NCBI RefSeq assembly: GCF_002243345.2
Contig: NZ_CP022655.2
Location: forward strand, 1,018,001 to 1,082,000
Source: Paenibacillus sp. RUD330
GTDB taxonomy: Bacteria; Bacillota; Bacilli; Paenibacillales; Paenibacillaceae
Length of the DNA stretch: 64,000 nucleotides
Direction: 5' to 3'
In this document: piece by piece, positions 53,083 to 61,637 of the stretch
Layout of the letters: each line of letters starts with the position of its first letter
How positions within the stretch are numbered: the first letter of the stretch is position 1
Translations under genes and position numbers: made by a program
The notes under the pieces: model-generated
Databases searched by the model: none
The model's input: the letters and a program-made list of their open reading frames with translations, nothing else
Told to the model about the DNA's origin: nothing

Positions 53083-53550
53083 ATGACGGATAAAGGCAAT
53101 GTGGAAGCCCGCTTGGCCGAGCTCGGCATCGTGCTCCCATCCGCAAGCGGACCGGCGGCAGCGTACGCGAACTGCGTCCTGGCCGGAGGGCTGTTGTTTG
53201 TTTCCGGCAAGGGGCCGGCGGGGCAGCCGAAGGGCAAGCTGGGGACCGAATTCACGACCGGGGAAGGCATGGAGTTCGCCCGCAAGGCCGGCATCGAGGT
53301 GCTGGCGGTCGTCCGGGAAGCGCTCGGAAGCCTGGACCGGGTCAAGCGCGTCGTGAAGATCCAAGGCTTCGTCAACGCATCGCCGGAGTTCGAGGAGCAT
53401 CATCTTGTGCTCAACGGCTGCACCGAGCTCATGCTGGACGTGTTCGGAGAAGAGAAGGGCATGCATGCCCGTTCCGTGCTGGGAGCCGCTTCGCTCCGGA
53501 ACAATCTGCCCGTCATCCTCGATTCGATCTTTCAGGTCGAAGAGGATTGA
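53083..53550 (+). CDS. RidA/YjgF-superfamily protein
   Basis: A 155-aa protein: GIVLPSASGPAAAYANCVLAGGLLFVSGKGP, then LGSLDRVKRVVKIQGFVNASPEF and GMHARSVLGAASLRNNLPVILDSIFQVE. This is the YjgF-like chorismate-mutase fold of the longer YjgH/TdcF-like branch. The Arg that binds 2-aminoacrylate-type imines is seen in HARSVLG. GGGGGAA lies ~8 bp before ATG 53083. Probable enamine/imine deaminase or relative. A terminator (53602-53638) follows. Confidence 0.88.
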   Translation: MTDKGNVEARLAELGIVLPSASGPAAAYANCVLAGGLLFVSGKGPAGQPKGKLGTEFTTGEGMEFARKAGIEVLAVVREALGSLDRVKRVVKIQGFVNASPEFEEHHLVLNGCTELMLDVFGEEKGMHARSVLGAASLRNNLPVILDSIFQVEED

Positions 53551-53601
53551 ACCGGCACTTCAGCAGGGGAGGGAAACCTTCTCCGGAGCTTTTTAAGCAT
53601 G

Positions 53602-53638
53602 GCCGCCTGGACCTTGCCTGGTCCTGGCGGCTTTTTTT
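53602..53638 (+). terminator. rho-independent terminator
   Basis: GCCGCC (53602-53607) with an extended stem to GGCGGC (53626-53631), one internal mismatch, followed by seven Ts. Confidence 0.8.
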
Positions 53639-53654
53639 GTCATGCTTGGTGTTG

Positions 53655-53691
53655 AACCTCTAAACCTCTAAACCTCTAAACCTCTAAAATC
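53655..53691. repeat. 9-bp tandem repeat AACCTCTAA x4
   Basis: Four consecutive AACCTCTAA units in the gap before the GH2 gene. A simple-sequence tract that could vary in copy number; no function visible. Confidence 0.85.
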
Positions 53692-53827
53692 ATGAAACCT
53701 GAGCCGCCTGAGCCGGTTAAGGATCTAAATCCTTTCGCCATGCGAACCATTGTTGAGAGAAAAGTTTAAGTATGTTAACATTTTGTTGAAAACTGTCTAC
53801 GATATCAAGGCAAAGGCGGGTCGCTTA

Positions 53828-56467
53828 ATGGAATTGAATCTGAACGGCATGAAATGGGAGCTCAAGGGCTTCTGGCCCTGGGTGCCGCTCAAAGGGACAA
53901 GCATGGAGATTGGCAATGAGCTGCTCGGCGTCACGGAATGGATGCCGGCGGCCGTGCCGGGAGGCGTGCATCAGGATCTGTACCGGGCAGGGCTGATCGA
54001 GGACCCTTACCGCGACCTCAACAGCCTCCATTGCGAGTGGATCGAGAACCGCTGGTGGGTGTACCGGGCTTCCTTCGAACGTCCCGAGCCTGCGTGCGAG
54101 CAGATCGAGCTGGTGTTCCAAGGTCTCGACTACGAGGCCATGATCAGCATGAACGGCGTGTATCTCGGCGAACATAAGGGGATGTACGAGCCGGCCGTCT
54201 TCAACGTGACCGACAACATCAAGCTGAGGGAAACGACCGAGCTGCAGATCGTCTTGAAGCATGCGCCGGACGAAATGGGGCAAATCGGCAAGACGTCCGA
54301 AACCTTTACGCAGAAAAGCCGCTTCAACTACAAGTGGGATTTCTCCACCCGCCTCGTGAATACGGGCATTTGGGACGATGTCCTGCTGCGCTTCCATCAA
54401 GCGGCATCGCTCGGCGAAGTCGCTCTCCACACCGACTTGAGCGGGGGAGAGGGCATCATTCGGCTGTCGGCGGAAGCCGTCCGGCGCGGGGAGCCCGCCG
54501 GAACGCTGCGCTGGCAGGTCGAGGTGGAGCCGCCGGAAGGGAGATCGGCGCCGATAGGCATCGTCGTCGATGAAGCGGTGCAAGGCTCCGAGGGGGCCGC
54601 TGTCATCCGCATTCCCGAGCCGGCCGTCTGGTATCCGAACGGATACGGCAGCCAGCCTTTGTACCGGGTGTCGATCCGGCTGCTGGACGATACGGGAGTG
54701 CTGGACGAGCGTGTGATGAACGCCGGCATCCGCAGCCTCGGCTACGTCCGGAACGAGGAGGCTCCTGAAGACTCGCTTCCGTACACCTTCGTCGTCAACG
54801 GCGAGAAAATCTACATTCAAGGAGCCAACCTGACGCCGCTCGACCATCTGTACGGAAATGTCGGACCGGAGAGATACGAGTGGATCGTACGGCTGGCCAA
54901 GGATGGCGGCATGAACATGCTGCGCATCTGGGGCGGCGGCATCATCGAGAAGCCGTACCTGTACGAGCTGTGCGACCGCCACGGCATCCTGATCTGGCAG
55001 GAATTCATCCAATCCAGCTCGGGCATCGACAACGAGCCGTCCAAGAAGCCGGCCTTCATCGAGCTGCTCGGCCGGACGGCCGAGACGGCGCTGAAATCCC
55101 GGCGCAACCATGTGTCGCTGACCGTATGGAGCGGCGGCAACGAGCTCATGAGCCTGCAGAATCGGCCTTCGACCTACGGAGACTCCAACCTGGCCTATTT
55201 GCGGGAGCTGGCCGAGGTGCATGATCCGCAGCGGCTGTTCCTGCCGACCTCGGCGTCGGGACCCGTCCAGTACATTACGGCGGAGAAGGGCGTAAGCCAC
55301 GATGTCCACGGCCACTGGAAGTACCAGGGCAATCCCGGGCATTATGAGCTGTATGGAGACGCGGACCATCTGTTCCACAGCGAATTCGGAGTGGACGGCG
55401 TCAGCTCGGCGAAGAGCCTCCGCAAGTTTTTGAGCCCCGTCCACCTGAAGCCGGTCTCGATGCAGGACAACCTCGTCTGGAGGCATCACGGCGAATGGTG
55501 GGATACCTACGGCCGCGATACGGAGCTGTTCGGCGAATTCGCGGACCTGCCCGCCTATGTGCAGGCGAGCCAGTGGATCCAGTCCGAAGGGCTGCGCTTC
55601 ATTCTGGAGGCGAACCGGCGCAGGGCGTTCCGCAACAGCGGCAGCATCATCTGGCAGCTCAACGAGCCTTGGCCGAACGCCAGCTGCACGAATCTCGTCG
55701 ATTATTACATGGAGCCGAAGCTGGCCTATTACGGGGTGCGCAAGGCATTCGAGGGCTCCCATGCGTCGCTGGACTACCGCAGCCTGACCTGGCGCGCGGG
55801 TGAGCCGTTCACGGCGGGGGTGTTCGCCCATTTCGCCGATGGGGACAACATGGAGATCGAGGCGCAAGTGCTGGATACGGCGGGAAAGGTGCTGGAGACG
55901 AGGTCCTTCACCGCTTCCTCCGAGACGGATCCGCGGAGAGGCAGCGGCGGGCTGCGGCGCCGGAGCTCCGCCGAGGCGGGGCGGCTTGAGTTCGCGGTCC
56001 CGGACACCCGCGACGGACTGTTCCTCATCCGGCTCCTCTACGGGCCGGAACGCAAGGATAACGTCTACGTGTTCTCGACGCTGGCGGAGCATCCGTTCCG
56101 TCCGGCTCTGGAGCTGAACGGGGCGAGCCTGGCGGTCGAACCGCTGACGGGCTGGGAGCCCGAGGCGGGGTTGCTGACGGGCTTGGGGCATGAGTGTGCC
56201 GGAGAGGCTGCCTCGGGAATCCGTCCCGTGGTGCGCCGGTACCTCGTGCGCAACGAAGGCGCTTCGGCCGCGCTGCATATCATGCCCGAGGAACGCACAG
56301 ACCGCTGGTGGACGCTGGCGGACGAGGCCGGCTTCATGCTGCTGCCCGGCGAGAGCCGGGAAGTGTCGGTCGCCTGCGCTCTGCGGGTGAACGATGTGTT
56401 CAGCGGATCGCTGGATGCTGCAGAGGCGGAGGTGCCGGAAATAGAGTTTAACTCCCTGGGTCGTTAA
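53828..56467 (+). CDS. GH2 beta-mannosidase
   Basis: An 879-aa cytoplasmic enzyme. The N-terminal sugar-binding jelly roll (EWMPAAVPGGVHQDLYRAGLI, SLHCEWIENRWWVYRASF) and immunoglobulin-like domain precede the TIM barrel, with acid/base Glu439 in WSGGNELM and nucleophile Glu519 in FHSEFGVDG. WQLNEPWPNASC and the PGGVHxDLxxAGLI start are typical of GH2 beta-mannosidases rather than beta-galactosidases. ATG 53828 is chosen by similarity of the N-terminus; its SD is weak. It would release mannose from oligosaccharides made by the GH5 enzymes. Confidence 0.93.
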   Translation: MELNLNGMKWELKGFWPWVPLKGTSMEIGNELLGVTEWMPAAVPGGVHQDLYRAGLIEDPYRDLNSLHCEWIENRWWVYRASFERPEPACEQIELVFQGLDYEAMISMNGVYLGEHKGMYEPAVFNVTDNIKLRETTELQIVLKHAPDEMGQIGKTSETFTQKSRFNYKWDFSTRLVNTGIWDDVLLRFHQAASLGEVALHTDLSGGEGIIRLSAEAVRRGEPAGTLRWQVEVEPPEGRSAPIGIVVDEAVQGSEGAAVIRIPEPAVWYPNGYGSQPLYRVSIRLLDDTGVLDERVMNAGIRSLGYVRNEEAPEDSLPYTFVVNGEKIYIQGANLTPLDHLYGNVGPERYEWIVRLAKDGGMNMLRIWGGGIIEKPYLYELCDRHGILIWQEFIQSSSGIDNEPSKKPAFIELLGRTAETALKSRRNHVSLTVWSGGNELMSLQNRPSTYGDSNLAYLRELAEVHDPQRLFLPTSASGPVQYITAEKGVSHDVHGHWKYQGNPGHYELYGDADHLFHSEFGVDGVSSAKSLRKFLSPVHLKPVSMQDNLVWRHHGEWWDTYGRDTELFGEFADLPAYVQASQWIQSEGLRFILEANRRRAFRNSGSIIWQLNEPWPNASCTNLVDYYMEPKLAYYGVRKAFEGSHASLDYRSLTWRAGEPFTAGVFAHFADGDNMEIEAQVLDTAGKVLETRSFTASSETDPRRGSGGLRRRSSAEAGRLEFAVPDTRDGLFLIRLLYGPERKDNVYVFSTLAEHPFRPALELNGASLAVEPLTGWEPEAGLLTGLGHECAGEAASGIRPVVRRYLVRNEGASAALHIMPEERTDRWWTLADEAGFMLLPGESREVSVACALRVNDVFSGSLDAAEAEVPEIEFNSLGR

Positions 56468-56484
56468 ACTAAAGAGGTTTGAGT

Positions 56485-56527
56485 GAAAGGAAGCCGCGAG
56501 AGATTCTCGGCTTCCTTTCAGTTTTTA
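56485..56527 (+). terminator. terminator after the GH2 gene
   Basis: GAAAGGAAGC pairs with GCTTCCTTTC, with an inner CGAG/CTCG pairing, followed by AGTTTTTATTTTT. GC content drops sharply directly after this point. Confidence 0.75.
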
Positions 56528-56787
56528 TTTTTATAATACAGGGAGAATTAAAAACATATGGATATACTAAGTGAAGCTATATAATACTGTAATATTTTAT
56601 TAATTATCAGTATATAAATTTTAAATTATCTAAATATTAATAGTTAAGAGGAATTGATTGATTATGTATTTATAATTTCATAAATCATTATCTAACATCA
56701 GTATAATTTTCTTGCGGTTTTATTAAAATCCACTATATACTAATTCTCGCTGATAAAATTTTAGGTGATTAAATAAGGAGGATTTCA
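56528..56787. other. AT-rich intergenic junction and promoter region of the secreted-protein island
   Basis: About 260 bp of strongly AT-rich DNA with no gene. TTGCGG (56712-56717), an 18-bp gap and TATACT (56736-56741) form a possible promoter. No tRNA, integrase or att-like repeat is visible at the junction. Confidence 0.45.
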
Positions 56788-59205
56788 ATGAGAAAAAAGG
56801 TTTTTTGTTTATGGTTTCTAGCATTGATTTTAATGCTCAATGTAACTTCCGTTGTCGGTGCAGTAGGAAGTAGTCAAGTATCTGTTAAATCAATAAATGA
56901 AGGAGGAGCAATCTCAAAAGAAGGGATTAACCAGGAAGAGACAAAGCAACTAGAACGAGTGCCCCCCAACGAGGAAACTGCTACTGTTAGTGAAAATGTT
57001 TACAATAAAAAAATGGAATTTGATTTATTAAATATAAGTAATGTATTAGAAACTCTTAGCAAGGAGGCATATAATCAACGTAAACATGATTTGTTTGAAG
57101 GAATAATAAATTCTAATTATTCCTTACTAAGGAAAAACATTGATTTCCATAAAAAAAATGACTATGAAAGTATTAATTCTTTGTTGATTGAATACAAAAA
57201 ATCAGTAAAAACGTTCGGTAAGGAATTGAGTTATGATTTTAACGATGATTTTGGCTTGAAATCGCCTCCTCCAAGTCTAGTCAATCCTGATCAATCTGTG
57301 GCCATACAGTCTCAAACGCCAATCCTCAATATTGGTACTACTCCTATAGTGGACACATCTAAAGATACGTTATGGTCGTTTACTCCGCCTTCAAACGGTA
57401 CGTATCAATTCATTGTTACTTCGGCATTATCGCCATCCCCATCTATTAGTGAAAACTTAGATATTGACTTTTTTATCTGGGATAAAAGTTACTTAGACGT
57501 TACTAAAAATTATAAATCCGGACAAATAATTGCAACAGTCAATTTAGAAAAAAACAAGACCTATAACCTTGAGATCATCGCCAATATGTTAGATCAAAGA
57601 GTATGGATAACCGCGGTTAAAAATCCAACATTAGATTTAAACAGCTTTATTGATATTGAATTGCCTCTAAACCAGTCTGCTGTTTATAAATTTACTCCTG
57701 ATAGTTCGGCAATGTATGAGTTTTCGATCGCTCGGTTTGGTGGATTTGGATACGATATAACAGGCTATTATATGGCGGTATACGCTGATGAGAATTTAAC
57801 CCAACTGGTGGTCGATGATAGTACGGATGTTTTTTTTAATGCGCAAGCTGGAAAAACCTATTTTATGAAGTTGGAAGCAGTCGAACAACCTCTCACGGCA
57901 AGAATTCAAGTTTACTCCTGGGATCAAGCAGTGCTTGTTCCAGATATTCCTCGGAATGTATTCAAAGATATAGATACTACTGTTTTTGAGTTTTCTCCTA
58001 AAAGCACAGGTGAATATCTTTTTTCAACCGATTTTTACCGTGGAGAACAAACCAGTCATTATCCCCCATATACATCAGTTGGTATTTATGACGAGAGATT
58101 TATAGAGTTCTATGGTGGAGGTAGTGGGGGGGCCACAGTTCAGTTAAAAGCAGGACGTGTCTATTATGTTAAAATTAAAGATTACTCAGGAAAATCAGAC
58201 TTCAGTATAAATGTTAGTTTGAATAAAAAAGGGATATCGGAAAACACTCCGTATGATCTCCTGGAACCACAGGGGATAACGGAATATGTTAAGTATACGC
58301 CAAAAACTGCCAGTAACTTTGTACTATGGACCTCCCCTTACGAAGGTGGAAACAGTACAAATGATACTATTATTAACGTATACGCCGATTCTAATTATTC
58401 TGTCTTGCTCGCAACAAACGATAATTATAATAATACTACTTTTTCTAGAGTAGATATGAAGATGGATGCAGGAATATCGTATTATATTGGAATAAAATCA
58501 TATCAGTCTCTATCGGCACGATTCATGGTTTCAACTCTTTCCGATGCGATTACTCCTACGAATCTTGTTTTTAATGCATTAAGTGTTAGCAACTTTGAAT
58601 TAACATGGAGCGCTCCTCGCGCCAACAGTCACATTATTAAGTACGAAATTTATAATGGAAATGAGCTGTTTGCTACGGTGCCAAATGGCCAGCTAGGTTA
58701 TGTATATACTGGAACTGAAGACGCTACAGGTTACTCTCTCTCTGTGAGAGCTATAGACGCATCAGCAAATAAATCAGAATTTAGCAATTCGGTTGTTATA
58801 ATTTATAGCAATTCCTATTCAACACCATCAAACTTGAAAGCAAAAACAGAAACTAGTACTTCAATTATTTTGAAGTGGGAAACCGAAAAGGATAAATTTG
58901 TGACGGGATATGAGATTTATAATAAATCGACACTTATAGGATCTATAAGTAAAGATAGAAAAAATTATATTATTACTGGGCTGTCCCCAAATCAAGTCTT
59001 GCGCTTGAGCGTAAAAGCTGTCATTCCGGGAAAGAACTCGATTATCAGTACTACAATAAATGTCGTTAGTCCCGGGACTAAGCTTCGCTACAATTATGTG
59101 TTAGGTAGATTACAAAGTATATCGGTTGAGGCTACAAAAGAAATTATTCAATCCTTTGCATATGATGATAACGGAAACCTTAAGCAGTCAATCTTAAGTG
59201 TCTAA
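56788..59205 (+). CDS. secreted PPC-like/fibronectin-III protein with C-terminal RHS/YD-like stub
   Basis: An 805-aa protein with signal peptide (KVFCLWFLALILMLNVTSVVGA) and AAGGAGG before the ATG. After a Lys/Glu-rich region come about four beta-sandwich modules like bacterial pre-peptidase C-terminal domains (~185-590; DTLWSFTPPSNGTYQF, SAVYKFTPDSSAMYEF, TTVFEFSPKSTGEYLF). Two fn3 domains follow (~590-765; NLVFNALSVSNFELTW, NLKAKTETSTSIILKW). The last ~40 residues (LRYNYVLGRLQSI... FAYDDNGNLKQ) look like the start of an RHS/YD repeat. Codon use is AT-rich, unlike the rest of the window. Function unknown. Confidence 0.85.
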   Translation: MRKKVFCLWFLALILMLNVTSVVGAVGSSQVSVKSINEGGAISKEGINQEETKQLERVPPNEETATVSENVYNKKMEFDLLNISNVLETLSKEAYNQRKHDLFEGIINSNYSLLRKNIDFHKKNDYESINSLLIEYKKSVKTFGKELSYDFNDDFGLKSPPPSLVNPDQSVAIQSQTPILNIGTTPIVDTSKDTLWSFTPPSNGTYQFIVTSALSPSPSISENLDIDFFIWDKSYLDVTKNYKSGQIIATVNLEKNKTYNLEIIANMLDQRVWITAVKNPTLDLNSFIDIELPLNQSAVYKFTPDSSAMYEFSIARFGGFGYDITGYYMAVYADENLTQLVVDDSTDVFFNAQAGKTYFMKLEAVEQPLTARIQVYSWDQAVLVPDIPRNVFKDIDTTVFEFSPKSTGEYLFSTDFYRGEQTSHYPPYTSVGIYDERFIEFYGGGSGGATVQLKAGRVYYVKIKDYSGKSDFSINVSLNKKGISENTPYDLLEPQGITEYVKYTPKTASNFVLWTSPYEGGNSTNDTIINVYADSNYSVLLATNDNYNNTTFSRVDMKMDAGISYYIGIKSYQSLSARFMVSTLSDAITPTNLVFNALSVSNFELTWSAPRANSHIIKYEIYNGNELFATVPNGQLGYVYTGTEDATGYSLSVRAIDASANKSEFSNSVVIIYSNSYSTPSNLKAKTETSTSIILKWETEKDKFVTGYEIYNKSTLIGSISKDRKNYIITGLSPNQVLRLSVKAVIPGKNSIISTTINVVSPGTKLRYNYVLGRLQSISVEATKEIIQSFAYDDNGNLKQSILSV

Positions 59206-59234
59206 ATCGCCAGTCTAATATTGGAGGCTCATCA

Positions 59235-61610
59235 ATGATCAAGCTAATAAATAGATCCTTATCTGTGTTCTTATTATTAATAATTATTTTCTATTTCATA
59301 TCTCCGGAGACTCCGGTTTCATATGCTAAAAATTCTGCCGACGAGTACTTGGTTGGTATGAAAAAGGATGCGGATGTGCAATCAATATTAAGTGCTAAGA
59401 AAGTTAAAAAGAAATTTAAGAAAAAAATGAAGAAACAGAATACAGTTATTGTTGAACTAGATGAAGAGGAAGTAAAATTGCTTCAAAAAGATTCTAATGT
59501 AGCATTTATCGAAAAAAACGAATCGGTTTCTATTCAAACAACTATTTCTAGCCAAGATACTATGGATAATACAAGCATGGGATCCGAGGTTACCCCTTGG
59601 GGAAATGTTGCTATTGGAGCGAATATGCTTGAGGAGAACATAAAGCAAGGAAACGGGATTAAAGTAGCAGTCTTAGATACTGGTATTGCCTCTCATCCTG
59701 ATCTTAGAATTTCGGGTGGAGTTAGTTTTGTAGAAGGTTCTACAAGTTATTCTGATGAAAATGGACATGGAACGCATGTGGCGGGAATAATATCAGCGCA
59801 GCATAACAAGGAAGGAATTGTCGGGGTAGCGACTCGTGCGGATTTATATGGCATTAAGGTTCTTAACGCAGCCGGGAATGGTACATACGCACAAGTAATT
59901 CAGGGTATTGAATGGGCAATTGACAATCATATGAATATTATTTCTATGAGTTTTACAGGAGCTGCTGACAGTGAAGCATTGCATCAGGTAATAAAGCAAG
60001 CATCGCAAGCCGGTATTATTTTGATAGCGAGCGCGGGCAATTTAGGCAGTGGAGTTGAAACGGAGATGTATCCGGCTAGGTATCCTGAAGTCGTTTCCGT
60101 AGGTGCCACAACACAAAAAAATGTACGAGCTAATTTGTCGAGTACAGGAAATGAGCTCGATATCATGGCTCCTGGGATTGATATTTACAGTACATATAAA
60201 AATGGATCTTACTTACAAATGTCGGGGACATCAATGGCCGTTCCGTATGTTACGGGGGCAGCAGCTGTTCTATGGTCACAGGATACATCTAAGAGTGGAC
60301 AAGAAATCGTAAACAATCTATACAGTAACTCCACTCCGCTGGGTTCGCCACATGATTATGGCCACGGTCTTGTCAATCTGGCAAAATCATTAGGTTTAAT
60401 AAACTCGGATATACCAGCCTATGATCTGGGAGCATATGATTCGACACAACCAGAAGTACCAGGTGGGAGCGAAGTCCAAATAAGCGCGGTTACACGTGGA
60501 CAGTTAGTTTTGGTATCCACAACGGCTCCGAGTACTAAGTCAAGCTATACCAAAGTCGATATTGGTATAGATAGTCCTAGTTCAACACGAGTGTGCGGAA
60601 CAACGCTCACAGGAACTTTTAATGCGGGATCCACTGTACCTTCTCCAGCTTACTCATGTAGTTCCTCATATTCATGGCCTCTAGGGACATATACAGTCAA
60701 ATTTACTTTTTACTATAGCGGCGGGACAGTTCCATTTCAAAGTTCATTTACTCTCACTCCTGAAGCTCCATCATTAAGCACATCTTATACATCAACTAGA
60801 ACATCAGTTAATTTCTCTTGGAACTCGGTTTCTGGTGTTACAAGCTATAAAATAATTAAAAATGGAGCATTAGAAGCGCAAACATCTTCAACAAGTTATA
60901 TGATGTCAGCGCTTAGTCCTGGCAGTACATATAACGTACAAGTAAAGGCTGTAGACCCTAGTGATTCAAATTCAGGTGCGTATTCGAACACAGTTCCAAT
61001 GACAACTAAGCCTGCATTGATTGCTCCTAATGCTCCACAGATATCTAATATCACAGCAAATTCATTTATAGCAACTTGGAATGCAGTGCCAGACGTTGAT
61101 CAATATAAAATATTGATTAATGGTGCTTTATATAGTAGCTATTCATCGACAATTGCCACCATCACTGGGCTTAATTCCAATACCACGTACAACGTGCAGG
61201 TTAAAGCAGTTGATAAATATGATCCAACCTCAACTTCAGGTGCTACATCCGCCCCGGCATATCCTACAACGCTTCAAGCACCAGGACCAGCTGATTTTAC
61301 AGCAACATTTGTTACATCAACTACAATCAAGGTATCATGGTCACCTTACCCAGGTGCGCTTTCATACAACCTAGTAGTAAATGACGGATCGGTAAATACA
61401 ACCTACTCCTCTATTCAAAACACTTATACTACGGTTTCCTCATTGACTATGGGGAAGACATACACGATAAAAGTATATTCCAACAATGCTTCTGGTACCT
61501 CTCTTCCTAGTCAGCTTACAGTCACTACAGATGGAGCGGGAACGTTACCAATGACTATTATTCTTATCGTGGATGGTCAAGCTGTGAATGCACATCCGTA
61601 CAAGGGCTAA
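59235..61610 (+). CDS. secreted subtilisin-family (S8) protease with fibronectin-III tail
   Basis: A 791-aa protein. Signal peptide, then an inhibitor-I9-like propeptide (~30-100; EYLVGMKKDADVQSIL). The catalytic domain (~115-390) has Asp148 in AVLDTGI, His178 in NGHGTHVAG and Ser333 in SGTSMAVP, so the triad is intact; the oxyanion Asn lies in ASAGNLGSG. A beta domain with two cysteines (VCGTTLTG, YSCSSSYSW) and three fn3-like repeats (~510-780) follow. TGGAGG upstream. It lies 29 bp after the PPC/fn3 gene and 27 bp before the RHS gene, so the three are probably one operon. It may process its neighbours. Confidence 0.93.
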   Translation: MIKLINRSLSVFLLLIIIFYFISPETPVSYAKNSADEYLVGMKKDADVQSILSAKKVKKKFKKKMKKQNTVIVELDEEEVKLLQKDSNVAFIEKNESVSIQTTISSQDTMDNTSMGSEVTPWGNVAIGANMLEENIKQGNGIKVAVLDTGIASHPDLRISGGVSFVEGSTSYSDENGHGTHVAGIISAQHNKEGIVGVATRADLYGIKVLNAAGNGTYAQVIQGIEWAIDNHMNIISMSFTGAADSEALHQVIKQASQAGIILIASAGNLGSGVETEMYPARYPEVVSVGATTQKNVRANLSSTGNELDIMAPGIDIYSTYKNGSYLQMSGTSMAVPYVTGAAAVLWSQDTSKSGQEIVNNLYSNSTPLGSPHDYGHGLVNLAKSLGLINSDIPAYDLGAYDSTQPEVPGGSEVQISAVTRGQLVLVSTTAPSTKSSYTKVDIGIDSPSSTRVCGTTLTGTFNAGSTVPSPAYSCSSSYSWPLGTYTVKFTFYYSGGTVPFQSSFTLTPEAPSLSTSYTSTRTSVNFSWNSVSGVTSYKIIKNGALEAQTSSTSYMMSALSPGSTYNVQVKAVDPSDSNSGAYSNTVPMTTKPALIAPNAPQISNITANSFIATWNAVPDVDQYKILINGALYSSYSSTIATITGLNSNTTYNVQVKAVDKYDPTSTSGATSAPAYPTTLQAPGPADFTATFVTSTTIKVSWSPYPGALSYNLVVNDGSVNTTYSSIQNTYTTVSSLTMGKTYTIKVYSNNASGTSLPSQLTVTTDGAGTLPMTIILIVDGQAVNAHPYKG

Positions 61611-61637
61611 TTTATAACATTAATCAGGAGAGATAAA

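Noticed and set aside
53825-56278. 817-codon ORF antisense to the GH2 gene
   Set aside because: Arg/Asp/Gln-rich shadow without start signals; the GH2 motifs are on the other strand.
56528-56787. Prophage or integrative-element boundary at the GC shift
   Set aside because: No integrase, tRNA fragment or direct repeat was seen at this edge; the other edge is outside the window.
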